The notes beneath the pieces were generated by a model. It saw only the letters and a list, made by a program, of their open reading frames with translations. It was not told where the DNA came from and made no database searches. From Gammaproteobacteria bacterium (GTDB lineage: Bacteria; Pseudomonadota; Gammaproteobacteria; GRL18), in contig JALWRI010000091.1 of NCBI GenBank assembly GCA_026994225.1, positions 1 through 53,863 on the forward strand: 53,863 bases of DNA, in the 5' to 3' direction. The translations under genes were made by a program, and so were the position numbers. Positions 9,101 through 19,774 of the stretch are shown here, in pieces. Position 1 is the first letter of the stretch. Each line of letters begins with the position of its first letter.

Positions 9101-12100
9101 ATAGCAAAGAAAATAAGGTAATATGTTCTGTTTTACTTGTTATCTTCAAGTTTTGATAGAACGCAGTAGGAAAAGTATATCGAAAAATACCTGCTTCATC
9201 ATTGTTACTCTCTGTATATGAAAATTCAGTCGGTAAGGATAAGACAGGGATATCCTCTAAATATTTATTCCAAAATGCTAAACTACTTTCTAATATAAAT
9301 CCTTGATAATATTGTCGTTGCCAATAAGCAAAATCCGCATATTGCACTGTTATCTCCGGCAATAATGCTGGTATGGAATAGTTTTTTTCTAAATATAATG
9401 CCATTAACTCTTTTACTAATAGCCCTACTGACCAACCATCACCTAATATATGGTGTAAAACCATGATTAATACATATTCTTGTTCTGCTATCTGATATAA
9501 TTCAGTGCGTGCAAGAGGAGCTTGCTGCATATTAAAAGGGCTATTAAGCAATTCAATAATACGTTGTTGCAACTGAACTTTTTGTTCTTCTTTGGATAGC
9601 TTTAGTATATCTTTTATCGCTAAATCCCAACTATCTAAAACCGCTATTTTCTGCTCTAATATTCCTTCTTGATTAACGATAAAATAAGTAGATAAAATAT
9701 CATGGCGTTGTACTAATTCCATGATAGCAGCAAGTAAATTTTTATAATGTAAACTACCTTTAATATTGACCACTAAAGGAATACTATAAGAACGTTGCGG
9801 AAATAATTGGGCATAAAACCATAATTGTTGTTGTGCAAAGGATAAAGGCAGGGCTTTATCTTTAGATACGGGTACAATACCAGCGATATTGAGGTGTTGT
9901 TCTTGTGCTTGAATATATTGTTCTTGCTCTAAAATAGTAAGTTGTTTAACGCATTCTGTTAAAACAAAGCGCATATTAAAAATATTTTCAATTTCTTTCC
10001 ATAAGGATATTAATAAAAAAGAATTTCCTCCTAGTGCAAAAAAATTATCTGTTATCTGTATGCTACTTGGATCAGGCAATAATGTTTGCCAAACAGTATG
10101 TAATTTTTTCTGTATCTCTGTTACAGGAGGCTGTTGTTGCTTAATAATTGGTATAGAAGATAAGTAATACCCATTAGGTATATCAGGGTTAGCATAATCA
10201 GGTAATACATCAACCTGAAAATAATGTTTTGGAATTTTATTAACCGGTAATACCGTTGCTAAATATTCTTGTAATAACGGAGAAGAGATAGTCGTGGTCT
10301 TTTTTTCTGCAACCATATAGACCATTAACTCCCCCTGAGCATTTTGAATAACGAGACTATCTTGTATATTTTGATAACGATTAATATGGCTGGCAATTTC
10401 ATCTAATACAATATGTTGTCCCAAAATATCACATTGAGCAGGAAATGATCCCAAATAATGCAAATTAGCATCTTGATCATACCATACCCAATCATCACTA
10501 CTATACCACAGTTTTTGATTTGTATCCGCTTCAATAAACAGTGCATTTTCTTGCTGTAATTTTTCTATATCAAGGGGAGCAATATATAACTTGCCGAGCA
10601 TACCTAATGCTACGGGTTGATCTGCTGTATTCACTATTTTCCATTCTATACCAGCAAAGGGCTTACCTAATAATGTCCTTGCAGTATCTACGCTAAAAGG
10701 GGTGATAGTAGACCAAATTCCTGTTTGCGTTTTACCATATACTCGCCATAAGGTGTTAGCGGGGATTTTTTGCATAGATTGAGTTAATGGCAAGGATTGA
10801 TTAATCCATCCTGAGCATAAAATATGCCTGTTTTTATTATTATATGACAGCCCGTCAGCAGCTATTAATTGTTGTAATAATTGCATATTTAAATGCATAC
10901 AAGTAATAGGCATAAGCTGCAAAACATCCATAATTTGAGTATATTTAGGGACTGTTTCAGGTATCACTATAACGCCTGTTGCACAACAAAACACTGGTAA
11001 TAAGAGTTCAATTAATCCACTATCAATAGCTAATTCAGTATGTATTAAAAACATATCTTCTGTTGATAAGTGTAATTGTGTTTGTAGTTGCTGCAATAAA
11101 GACAATAGCATACGCTGAGATAAATATACCGCACGTAATTTTTCACTGGCACTGGAGATATAATAAATACTTAAGGCAGTATGATAGCTAACCTCTGGAT
11201 TATATTGTGGATATTCGGCAATATCTAACCATTGTATATCAATAATAATTAATTGAGCATGACTAATAGGTAATTTATCAACCTGTATTTGCTGTAATAA
11301 AATATATTCACTACAACTGTCTTCCAAGATATTATCTAAATAAGACGAAGGCGCATCCCAAGGTAATACGACAAGCATAGCACCCGTTTTTGCTATGCCC
11401 CACAACGCAATTAACATTTCTACAGAAGGAGCAATAAACATCGCAATACGGGTATTAGTATTAATGCCTCGAGCAAGTAAATAATGGGCTAACTGATTTG
11501 CTTTAGTATTAAGTTGCTGATACGTTATCGTATTAGCAGCTAAATAATAGGCTATATGATCTGGGTATTGTTGTGCTGCTTGAGTAAGTAATGCTGCAAT
11601 CGGTAGTTCATTCGATAACCTGTCTTGTGTTCTTGGCAGTGTATTATTAGCCTTGAAATAAACCGTATTGCTATTGAATACTATGTTATCAATAATCTGA
11701 CTATCATCATCTATAACCGTTTGTAAAAAATGGACAAATATTTCTGCAATATTAACTATACTTTTAGTATCAAACAAATCAGTATTATATTCAAAATCAC
11801 AGCGTAAGGGAGTATTTTTTTGCGTTTGCGCTGGTTTTGCTTTATTAGCATCGAATACATCGTGCCAATGTTCATAAATACTCAGTGTTAGATCATATTT
11901 TGCCGTATAATTTTTACACTCTATTGCTTCTAATTGTAAGGTTTCTAAACAAAGCGTTTGAGGGAAATTTTGTAACTTAAAAAATACTTGTACTATGGGT
12001 GTTATTCCTTTATACCGTGGATATGGAAGGTGTTGTAAAATATCTTCAAAGAGAATATCAAGATGCTCTTGTGCAGTGATTGCATTGTGATGAACCTGTA

Positions 12101-15100
12101 ATAAAAAATCCTTAAATGTCTGTGCTTTTTGTACCTGATTACGTAATGCCAGGGTATTAAAAAAACAGCCTATCAGGGGTTCAAATATCTGTTGCTGTCG
12201 TCCTGCAACAGAAGTTCCAATACAAAAATCCCGTTGCTGACTATAACGATATAATACACTGTGCCATACTGCTAATAATACTGAGAAAATAGTAACCTGT
12301 TGTTGTTGTGCATACTGATATAGTTTTACTGTCAGCATATTGGATAATACCAGTGTATAATTATCCCCTGCATGACTATTGTGATCTTTTCCAGGTCTAT
12401 CACCAGGTAGGGTTAAGATAGGGACATGATATAAGGTGTCTAACCAATATCGTAATTGTTTTTGATATGTCGTTGTTTTTTGAAATGCTTGTTGCCATAA
12501 CACATAATGTTCAAATTGATAATTTAATATTGGTAATTCTGCTGTCTTTTCCTGTTCTATAGCAACATATAACTGCATCAATTCTTGTGCTAAAATATTA
12601 ACCGACCAACCATCGCTGATACTATGATGCATATTGACCAATAAAAGCATCTGTTGTGCTTTAAGTGGTATGACTTTTACCCGTAATAAACTTTCTTCTC
12701 CCAAACGAAAAGGATAGCGGGCTTCCTCTTTGGCTAATTCTATCTGTTGTTGTTCATCGAGTTCATGCGCTGCAATAGAAACTACATCAATATTAAAAGG
12801 ACTGTTATCAATAACCGCATACACCTCCCCAGCTTCCATAAGAAAACGATAACGTAATATAGTATGTCGTTCTGTCAGTTGTTGTAGGGCTTGTTGTAAA
12901 ATAGCTATCTTTAGCTCACCGCTAATAACTAATCCAACAGGCATATTATATAAATAAGGTACTCCCCCAAAATATTGCATAAGATACAGTGATTTTTGTA
13001 CACTACTTACTGGTATACGTTCACCTGCTAACGGTGTTAATGCTAGCGTATCAGGATACTTTTTTTCACTTTTTATAATCAGTATCGCTAATGCTCTAAT
13101 ACTGGTAGCCGTAAACAATTCTCGTAAAGATAATTCAATATCAAAGCGTTCTCTTACTCGTGATATTAATTGTGTTGCCAGTAAAGAATGCCCACCCAAG
13201 CTGAAAAAATCCGCCGTAACACTGATCTTGTCTTTCCCTAATACTTCACTCCATAATAATTGCAACGTCGCTTCTGTTTCATTCTCAGGGGCAATATATT
13301 GATCAGTGTTTTCAGGGAGAGGTAAGGCTTTTCTATCAATTTTACCATTTGCTGTTAATGGCCAAGCCATTAATGATACAAACTGTTCAGGCAGCATATA
13401 TTCAGGTAATGATTGCTTTAATATTTCTATCATAGCGTGTTTTTCAATGTTAGCTGATGTGATGATATAAGCAACTAATTGTTCTTCCAGAATTAATACT
13501 AACGCATCATCAATATTATCTTGCTGACATAAAATATATTCTATTTCTCCGGCTTCAATGCGTAAACCCCGTAGTTTTAATTGATTATCACTACGACCTA
13601 AATACACAATATTGCCTTCTTCTGTATAGCGGGCTATATCTCCCGTTTTGTATAATATTGCATAATAAGGAGCATCCTTTTTTTCATTATAATAAGGATT
13701 GACTACAAATTTTTCTGCGGTTTTTTCATCATCTTGCCAATAGCCATTTCCTACACCTTGTCCACTAATACATAGTTCTCCAGCAATTCCGGTAGGCAAT
13801 AATTGTAATTGTTCATCGAGAATATATAAACGCACATTATCATTAGCTTGACCAATAGGGATAATGTGCTGCGCTTTTTCTACATCAATACGATAATATG
13901 CCGCAATATCTGTGCATTCTGTAGGGCCATAGGTATTGACCACTATACATTCTGTGTGTTCTAGCCAGTCTTTTATTAAGGCATAATTAATCGCTTCCCC
14001 TCCTAAAAACACATAACGCAATGATCTAAGTTGCACCGCTACTTCTGTAGATAATAATGGATAAAAGGCACTTGGGGCACAATTTATCCAGGTAATCCCA
14101 TATTCGGCAATGATTTTAGCTATTTGTTGATGATCATAATGTGCTAATTCAGGTAATACTAATTCTGCCCCACTTATTAATGGTGCAAAAATATTTTTTT
14201 GAGTTAAGTCAAAACCTACTGCACTTAATAATAAAACTTTGTCGCTTAGCTGTAATCCAAAAGTATCCCTATACCATTGTAATAAATTTAATTCTCCTGA
14301 TTGTTTTACTATCACTCCTTTTGGTCTGCCTGTTGATCCAGAGGTATAAATAATATATAAATTATTTTCAATCGAATAACTGATTACTGACGATAAATTT
14401 TCACAAGGATAATGATCCCAGGCAAAGGTATCAATAAATACCATATTTTCTTTAGCTAAGGTATTGGGGTAGGCATAGTTAGTATCGGTTACTAACAGGT
14501 TTGCTTGTACATCTTCTAAAATAAAGGCAATACGATTTTTGGGATAATGGATGTCAATAGGAATATAACTTGCACCAGTTTTAATGACAGCCAAGAGCGT
14601 AATGATCATATCATTACTCGCTGGTAAACATATCGCTATACGAGATGTATTTGAAATACTCGATGCAATAAAAAAATAAGCAAGTTGATTTGCTTTTTCA
14701 TTTAATTCTTTATAACTTAATGTTCCATGTTGAACACTGCGTAAAGCAATATTATTAGGTGTTATTTCTACTTGTTGTTCAAATAATTCAATAATATTAT
14801 CCACTTTAGGAAGGGCTTTTTCTGTATCATTCCAGGTCTCTATCTGAAGGCTATATTCTTCTGCATGATACCATTTTAATTCATTTAATTGTTGTGCTTC
14901 ATCAGTGAGAATTTGATCGCTTAGTGATAGAATACGAGCAATAAAACTTTCTCCTAAAAAATAACCCGTATGATAATGTAAATGTAATTCCAGATTAGAT
15001 TCCATCACCTTTACAATCAAACGCACTTCTTGTTCTGTTGATAACGGGGGGTAATGCTGCATACTGGCATTGCCCTCAGAAAAATCAATATGTGAATCAA

Positions 15101-18100
15101 AATTATAATAATTAAATAAAAAATGAATATTTCCTTGTGGAATAAATTGTTGCTGTTGGAATAAAGAAATATTAGTATGTCGGAACATTTCACGATAAGA
15201 TTGCTTGACAGCCTGAAAATAATCTTCAATACTGCTTTCAGGCATAAATGCACTTTCTGAAAGAATAAAAGGTACTTGTTGGTAATAACAACCTAAAGTA
15301 GAACGGTGTCCCTTATAGCGTCCCCCAAAAACTTCATGGATCAGTAAATCCCCCTGATGACGGCAATATTTACGAATAGCTAATATATATAAGGCACGAA
15401 AATAAATAGCTGGTGTCAAACGTTTACTACGACAATAACGTTGTACAGAAACCCAATGATCTTTAGTCATTACTTGGGACACTTGTTGATGGCTATTTTG
15501 ATCGGTTATCACGGCAGGAAAGTGTAAGGCTTGTACCTTTTCACTTTGTGTTTTCCAATAATTTAAAATATCTTTTTTATCAAAACATGCACGGCTATAG
15601 TCTATATATTCATGAAAATTATTAGGTATAATATCAGTAATATTGAAAGGTCTTTGTTGTTTAAGATAACTATAAAACTGCAATGCAGTACGTGTCCATT
15701 CTATCACTGCCACGGCATCTAAAATAATATGATTATAAGCTAAAATCATAATATATTTTTGATCTGCTATACGTAATAACGTGTGTCGTATTAATGGTTC
15801 TTTAGATACCTCATAAGGAGAAAAAATAATTTCTTGATAGATAGCGGTTAACGCTTTAGAAGAGAGATTTTGATGTCGATAATCTTGATAATCTATTACT
15901 ACAGGATAGGTTTTTCTTATAGCTTGATAAGCCATATCATGCCATGTTGAAGTTGCTGCAATAATTTGCGTACGTAATGGTGCAAAGGTGTCAGTAAAAT
16001 ATTGCAGGGTTTCTTTCCAAAATCGGAAATTAAACTCTCCTTCTATGGTAACCGTACCACCTAAACTATTTTTTAAAGTTTTCGGATTAATTTGTGTATC
16101 TAAATATAAATCAGCTTGTACCGGTGTTAATGGCATCACTGATTGATAGCTTGCAGGAGACAAACCTAAACTACTTAGCAACTGTTCCTTAGAACATAAG
16201 TCCAGTTGCATAAGACTAGCTTGTGGTGAAACAATAATTTGTTGCAGCACATATTCAAAATGTGCCAACATGGTATCAACACTTTTCCGTTTAAAAAGAG
16301 CCGTATTATATTCTAACAAGCCCGTTAATTTTTCATCTTGTTCATAAAACATCCAGGTCATATCATATTTAGCCGTGCCTGTTTCCACTTTTTGAGGCAC
16401 TATTTCTAAATCGGGTACAACAAAATGATGGGGGGGGAAATTTTGCAAGGCTATTCCCACCTGGACTATAGGAGCATAACGTGTGGAATAGCTAATATCT
16501 AATTCTTGTAATAGCATTTCAAAAGGTACATCTTGATGTTGAAAAGCATCTAATACCTGTTTTTTTACCTGTTGACATAATGTTGCAATATCAGGATTTC
16601 CCGATAAATCTGTACGAATAATTACCGCATTAATAAAATACCCAATCAAATTTTCTATTTCAGTATAATGCCGTCCAGATAGCGGTGTCCCTACACAAAT
16701 ATCTGTTTGTTTACTATAACGGGATAATACGATTTGATAGGTCATTAACAATAACATAAACAAGGTAATATCTTGTTGTAAACAAAAACTTCTAGCTTGA
16801 ATTAATATTTTTTCATCTATTTCAAACTCAAATGTTTCTCCTTGCAATAATGCTTGTGCAGGACGTGGATAATCAGTCGGTAGAGGCAACAACGCTGGGA
16901 CATGCTCCAGGTTTTTAAGCCAATAATCTATTTGTTTTTGTAATGCGCCGGTTTTTAAACATTGCTGTTGCCAATACGCATAATCAGCATATTGTAATGA
17001 TAATTCGGGTAATAGCGGATCAACAACTTGCTTGTTTTCTATATAATACGTATATAATAATGCAATTTCTCTGACAAAAATTTGCATTGACCAACCATCA
17101 GCAATAATATGGTGAATATTCACTAATAATAATGATAAGTTGTCACTCAATTGTATTAAGCAGGTACGAAATAAACCTTCTTTTTCTAAATTAAAGGCTT
17201 GTTGAGAAAAAGTTTGTGTAATAGTTTCTGAGCGCGTATCACGTGTCCTTTTATCTTCAGAAGATAAATCAATAATATCTAACTGCCAATGACTATCAGA
17301 ATGAATAGTTTGAAATATGCCTTCATTATTTTCATAAAAACTACTACGCAATATTTCATGGCGAGCAATTAAAGCTAGAATACTCGCTTGTAATGCTGCA
17401 ATATTGACGTGTCCTTTTAAACGTAAGCAAGCAGGAATATTATAAAAAGGACTATCAGGATGCTGCTGATATAATTGCCATAACAGTGCTTGTTTTAACG
17501 AAACGGGTAGTGGCTGATCCCGATTAACCGCTTTTAGTGGAGGCAGTGAAGCTGTGATAATATCTGTTTCAACAATATATTGGCTCAACGCTAAAATAGT
17601 AGCGTGTGAAAAAAAGACTTGTAAAGGAATATCGACATGGCATTCTTTTTTTATTCTTGCAACAACTTGCACCGCTAATAAAGAATGTCCACCAATATGA
17701 AAAAAATTATCATCTATAGCAATCTGAGGTACTGCCAATATTTGTTGCCATATTTTTGTTACTATAGATTGTGTTGTCAGTAATCGTTCTGTATTACTGT
17801 TATCTTCAGGTAATACAGCAGCCGCCTCTTGTTGTTGATCATCATCTATATAGATGATATTTCCATCATCCGTATAATATCCTCTATTTGATGTTGCTAT
17901 GAGTTTGCAGTGTTTATCTTCTGAAAATAAACGTACAGTTATTCCTTGTTCATCATTCCTTGTTTCTACTTTTTGATAAATATCTCCTATCACACCTATC
18001 GGAACAGGTTGTTGATAATTATCCAGAATATAATCACCTTTAAATCCTTTTTGTTGCCATAAGCTGTTTAATTGTGTTTTTTCATAAGCAAGTATAAAAT

Positions 18101-19652
18101 CAGCCAAACCTATTTTTTGTTGTGGATGATGTAAAAATAGCGTTAGTAATTGTAAATAATGATCCCTAAATCGTTCAATAGTCGGTTCTTTAAACAAAGC
18201 GGTATTATATTCTATACTTACCGTTATACCATTGCTGTCCTCTAGTGGTCTTAAATCTATTACTTGAAAACTTAAATCAAATTTTGCACTACTACTGTCT
18301 ATCAATAATGGCTTAATTTCCAAATCTGGTACGGAGATAGTATTAAACGGCATATTTTGTAATACAAACAAGACCTGAAAAATAGGACTATATTGTGTAC
18401 TACGTTCTACCTCTGTATCTTCGACTACTAATTCAAAAGGAATGTTCTGGTATTTATATGCTTCTAATGTCATTGCCTGCACTTTTAGCAATAACTGTTC
18501 AAATGTTTCTTCGTCATATAATTGCATACGTAATGCTAAGGCATTAATAAAACATCCAATTAAAGGTTCTATTACTTTTTCTGTTCTGTTTGCTATTGGC
18601 GTTCCTACACAAATATCAGATTGAGAAGAATAACGGTATAACAATACATAGAAAACAGATAATAAAACAGAAAATAAGGTAACTCCTTCTCTTTTCATCG
18701 TTTTTTCTAGTGAAGCTAATATTTCATCTGACAAATTAAAATTTAAGCTACGTCCATCAAATGATTGCATACTTGGACGAGGATAGTCTAAAGGCAAAGA
18801 TAGAGGCATCACCCCGTGTAAATGCTTTTTCCAATAATCCCGTTGTTCCTGATAAACATTATTTGCTATTTGTTGTAATTGCCATGCAGCAAAATCAGCA
18901 TATTGAATACTTAATGGGGCTAAGATAAGCGGTTCATTATTTAACAGTTGTTGATAAATAGTAAATAATTCTTGTATCAGAATATTTACTGACCAACCAT
19001 CTGCAACCATATGATGTACATGTATTAATAATAATGAAAGGTGCTTATCAACACTAATAATACTTGCTCTAATCAAGCGGTCTTTTTCTAAATGAAAGGG
19101 CTGATTAGCATATTCTTCTGCCAAACGCTGTATGCTATTATCGTAACTATTTTCATCTACAGGCGGTAATATTTCTTTTTCTATTACAAATTCTTGTTTA
19201 TAAGCGTCATTATCTACTACGACCGCAATACCGTTATCAATTTCATGATAATTACAACGCAATACTTCATGCCGAGTTATTATTTGTATTAAGGCAGCTT
19301 GCAAAAGATCCGTATTAATATTTCCCCGTAAAATTAAATTAACAGGAATATTATAGCTTGCCTTAGCATTACCAAAGCGTTCAATAAACCAAATACGCCG
19401 TTGAGAATAGGAGACGGGCAAAGGTTTTTGTCGATCTAATAAAGGAATAGTTTGATTATTTTTTAAAGACTGTATTTGTTGTACTGATACTAAAAATTGA
19501 TATAGTTCTTGAGTATGTTCAGCGATCTCTGCTATCAGCTCAGTATGCTGTTGCAGTACGCCTTTTGGTGCATAACAGCGTACTCCATTATGATTAATTT
19601 TAGGATAAATATCCAACGCTTTTAGTTTTTCTAATAATCGAATAATATACAT
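6150..19652 (-). CDS. Giant nonribosomal peptide synthetase with several vestigial domains and a truncated C-terminus
   Basis: A single 4500-residue frame. Order by motif: TubC-like N-terminal docking domain (1-55); C1 (76-520, HHMVADGW); a vestigial A-domain tail (about 545-600); carrier T1 (GGHSLL, about 655); C2 (700-1150, HHIIADGW); C3 directly behind C2 (1165-1590, motif altered to NHIILDA); A1 (1617-2110) with intact YTSGSTGRPKG, YGPTE, KTGD and NGKIDRKAL; T2 (GGHS, about 2150); C4 (2205-2620, HHSISDGW); A2 (2684-3160), degenerate at every core (ISSASEKLR for the P-loop, YGKTQ, YSSDD, no A10 lysine); T3 (GGNS, about 3207); C5 (3262-3708, HHILGDGW); T4 without its serine (RMDY in place of GGHS, about 3760); the C-terminal half of a C domain (3835-4030); and A3 (4046-4500) with a weakened TSSRCGDPKG, ending at LPDYML before the A10 lysine. 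There is no terminal carrier, thioesterase, MbtH or phosphopantetheinyl transferase nearby. My hand-read A1 specificity code is DLKNFGTDIK; substrate uncertain. The ATG lacks a clear ribosome-binding site. Family certain; activity doubtful. Confidence 0.9.
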   Translation of the reverse strand: MYIIRLLEKLKALDIYPKINHNGVRCYAPKGVLQQHTELIAEIAEHTQELYQFLVSVQQIQSLKNNQTIPLLDRQKPLPVSYSQRRIWFIERFGNAKASYNIPVNLILRGNINTDLLQAALIQIITRHEVLRCNYHEIDNGIAVVVDNDAYKQEFVIEKEILPPVDENSYDNSIQRLAEEYANQPFHLEKDRLIRASIISVDKHLSLLLIHVHHMVADGWSVNILIQELFTIYQQLLNNEPLILAPLSIQYADFAAWQLQQIANNVYQEQRDYWKKHLHGVMPLSLPLDYPRPSMQSFDGRSLNFNLSDEILASLEKTMKREGVTLFSVLLSVFYVLLYRYSSQSDICVGTPIANRTEKVIEPLIGCFINALALRMQLYDEETFEQLLLKVQAMTLEAYKYQNIPFELVVEDTEVERSTQYSPIFQVLFVLQNMPFNTISVPDLEIKPLLIDSSSAKFDLSFQVIDLRPLEDSNGITVSIEYNTALFKEPTIERFRDHYLQLLTLFLHHPQQKIGLADFILAYEKTQLNSLWQQKGFKGDYILDNYQQPVPIGVIGDIYQKVETRNDEQGITVRLFSEDKHCKLIATSNRGYYTDDGNIIYIDDDQQQEAAAVLPEDNSNTERLLTTQSIVTKIWQQILAVPQIAIDDNFFHIGGHSLLAVQVVARIKKECHVDIPLQVFFSHATILALSQYIVETDIITASLPPLKAVNRDQPLPVSLKQALLWQLYQQHPDSPFYNIPACLRLKGHVNIAALQASILALIARHEILRSSFYENNEGIFQTIHSDSHWQLDIIDLSSEDKRTRDTRSETITQTFSQQAFNLEKEGLFRTCLIQLSDNLSLLLVNIHHIIADGWSMQIFVREIALLYTYYIENKQVVDPLLPELSLQYADYAYWQQQCLKTGALQKQIDYWLKNLEHVPALLPLPTDYPRPAQALLQGETFEFEIDEKILIQARSFCLQQDITLFMLLLMTYQIVLSRYSKQTDICVGTPLSGRHYTEIENLIGYFINAVIIRTDLSGNPDIATLCQQVKKQVLDAFQHQDVPFEMLLQELDISYSTRYAPIVQVGIALQNFPPHHFVVPDLEIVPQKVETGTAKYDMTWMFYEQDEKLTGLLEYNTALFKRKSVDTMLAHFEYVLQQIIVSPQASLMQLDLCSKEQLLSSLGLSPASYQSVMPLTPVQADLYLDTQINPKTLKNSLGGTVTIEGEFNFRFWKETLQYFTDTFAPLRTQIIAATSTWHDMAYQAIRKTYPVVIDYQDYRHQNLSSKALTAIYQEIIFSPYEVSKEPLIRHTLLRIADQKYIMILAYNHIILDAVAVIEWTRTALQFYSYLKQQRPFNITDIIPNNFHEYIDYSRACFDKKDILNYWKTQSEKVQALHFPAVITDQNSHQQVSQVMTKDHWVSVQRYCRSKRLTPAIYFRALYILAIRKYCRHQGDLLIHEVFGGRYKGHRSTLGCYYQQVPFILSESAFMPESSIEDYFQAVKQSYREMFRHTNISLFQQQQFIPQGNIHFLFNYYNFDSHIDFSEGNASMQHYPPLSTEQEVRLIVKVMESNLELHLHYHTGYFLGESFIARILSLSDQILTDEAQQLNELKWYHAEEYSLQIETWNDTEKALPKVDNIIELFEQQVEITPNNIALRSVQHGTLSYKELNEKANQLAYFFIASSISNTSRIAICLPASNDMIITLLAVIKTGASYIPIDIHYPKNRIAFILEDVQANLLVTDTNYAYPNTLAKENMVFIDTFAWDHYPCENLSSVISYSIENNLYIIYTSGSTGRPKGVIVKQSGELNLLQWYRDTFGLQLSDKVLLLSAVGFDLTQKNIFAPLISGAELVLPELAHYDHQQIAKIIAEYGITWINCAPSAFYPLLSTEVAVQLRSLRYVFLGGEAINYALIKDWLEHTECIVVNTYGPTECTDIAAYYRIDVEKAQHIIPIGQANDNVRLYILDEQLQLLPTGIAGELCISGQGVGNGYWQDDEKTAEKFVVNPYYNEKKDAPYYAILYKTGDIARYTEEGNIVYLGRSDNQLKLRGLRIEAGEIEYILCQQDNIDDALVLILEEQLVAYIITSANIEKHAMIEILKQSLPEYMLPEQFVSLMAWPLTANGKIDRKALPLPENTDQYIAPENETEATLQLLWSEVLGKDKISVTADFFSLGGHSLLATQLISRVRERFDIELSLRELFTATSIRALAILIIKSEKKYPDTLALTPLAGERIPVSSVQKSLYLMQYFGGVPYLYNMPVGLVISGELKIAILQQALQQLTERHTILRYRFLMEAGEVYAVIDNSPFNIDVVSIAAHELDEQQQIELAKEEARYPFRLGEESLLRVKVIPLKAQQMLLLVNMHHSISDGWSVNILAQELMQLYVAIEQEKTAELPILNYQFEHYVLWQQAFQKTTTYQKQLRYWLDTLYHVPILTLPGDRPGKDHNSHAGDNYTLVLSNMLTVKLYQYAQQQQVTIFSVLLAVWHSVLYRYSQQRDFCIGTSVAGRQQQIFEPLIGCFFNTLALRNQVQKAQTFKDFLLQVHHNAITAQEHLDILFEDILQHLPYPRYKGITPIVQVFFKLQNFPQTLCLETLQLEAIECKNYTAKYDLTLSIYEHWHDVFDANKAKPAQTQKNTPLRCDFEYNTDLFDTKSIVNIAEIFVHFLQTVIDDDSQIIDNIVFNSNTVYFKANNTLPRTQDRLSNELPIAALLTQAAQQYPDHIAYYLAANTITYQQLNTKANQLAHYLLARGINTNTRIAMFIAPSVEMLIALWGIAKTGAMLVVLPWDAPSSYLDNILEDSCSEYILLQQIQVDKLPISHAQLIIIDIQWLDIAEYPQYNPEVSYHTALSIYYISSASEKLRAVYLSQRMLLSLLQQLQTQLHLSTEDMFLIHTELAIDSGLIELLLPVFCCATGVIVIPETVPKYTQIMDVLQLMPITCMHLNMQLLQQLIAADGLSYNNKNRHILCSGWINQSLPLTQSMQKIPANTLWRVYGKTQTGIWSTITPFSVDTARTLLGKPFAGIEWKIVNTADQPVALGMLGKLYIAPLDIEKLQQENALFIEADTNQKLWYSSDDWVWYDQDANLHYLGSFPAQCDILGQHIVLDEIASHINRYQNIQDSLVIQNAQGELMVYMVAEKKTTTISSPLLQEYLATVLPVNKIPKHYFQVDVLPDYANPDIPNGYYLSSIPIIKQQQPPVTEIQKKLHTVWQTLLPDPSSIQITDNFFALGGNSFLLISLWKEIENIFNMRFVLTECVKQLTILEQEQYIQAQEQHLNIAGIVPVSKDKALPLSFAQQQLWFYAQLFPQRSYSIPLVVNIKGSLHYKNLLAAIMELVQRHDILSTYFIVNQEGILEQKIAVLDSWDLAIKDILKLSKEEQKVQLQQRIIELLNSPFNMQQAPLARTELYQIAEQEYVLIMVLHHILGDGWSVGLLVKELMALYLEKNYSIPALLPEITVQYADFAYWQRQYYQGFILESSLAFWNKYLEDIPVLSLPTEFSYTESNNDEAGIFRYTFPTAFYQNLKITSKTEHITLFSLLLSVWFLLLQRYSGQNNFCVGTPVANRVQKAIENNIGFFANLLPLRHHLKNTTMSCRDFYLQVQTNSLEIFNYQSFPYELLLQYYGNAQRPENPLFQTLFALQNSITEEPVHLPDIQLTLLDIDPVSAKYDLYLACYEDKDKDLLKANMIYPKALFSEQAIQNICDDYCYFCNEMLANPEQSVATLLLLPVRYLEQAMDYRNVIADAIQDTTENPYIPPETALQQALLWMIERRLNMLLGIDQSYIQWRMDYTLLTQYMREIEKVFAIQCQLDSLYHCTTVRKLALYIAKQIEKSDQISAWQEDDNLEQQINNAKSISLAYSDTPIWDEYTESLFTFTLEESKHIQDFVLQRHITLEMLLLASLPAILQYYLQTDETVIFYPSDKPKKPLLPLFIYQKVQPEYTFNILLEAIKKHYLVNLHSQENGQRVKILLDALPLSQRIALKMFEQEIDVALFDLIIHIQFVENKLLAKVQYRHFMPNMIENVISTWQELLLLLIHTPDEKLARLTIQKKTATKSHTIEQDKPIHLCLHHLFEQQVEQTPEAIAIIAGNEKITYALLNEEANQRANQLLEFDIVHKLIAIQVQEGIDLLVCILAVLKIGAAYLLLDDSYPEERNRFILQDSLADVLIVDTDVSICVDIPCLLLGDIEQKKAVDNKGYDICHDDVAYVIYTSSRCGDPKGIEVTHQNIVNYLLWMQKTFSFDSADRFLQASAWNSDAAIWEMFLPLVIGAKVIFLKEEQINQWCLQKYAISVWQTCPSQLLQITTQHFDLSELSLRYCFITGEIAKREQIRVILNTFIDTAVIFLYGLSEATIASAYSYYKEKKPTQYVGTAIDHTAIFLLDKQLQPVSSYQVGEIYIAGMGIAKGYHNAEIESGFKVLPNGLRVYASKDLGRMDEQGNIEYLGRKDKQYQIQCQRVELEEIEQVLQQYPRIEKATLEYQNEQLIAILQTIDNSALTSVQKNNIMAYLKTRLPDYMLPKILN

Positions 19653-19774
19653 AGAAATATTTTTATATTATTGTTGTAGTGTTTATCCCAGTATGCCGTA
19701 ACTTGAAACACACTATACGCCCTGCCTGTATTTGAAGAGGGGGTTTATGGGGTGGAATTTTGCCAACCCATCTT

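Noticed and set aside
6150..19652. NRPS as an intact siderophore synthetase under phosphate or metal control.
   Set aside because: Several dead domains, no transporter, no release domain and no tailoring genes nearby.
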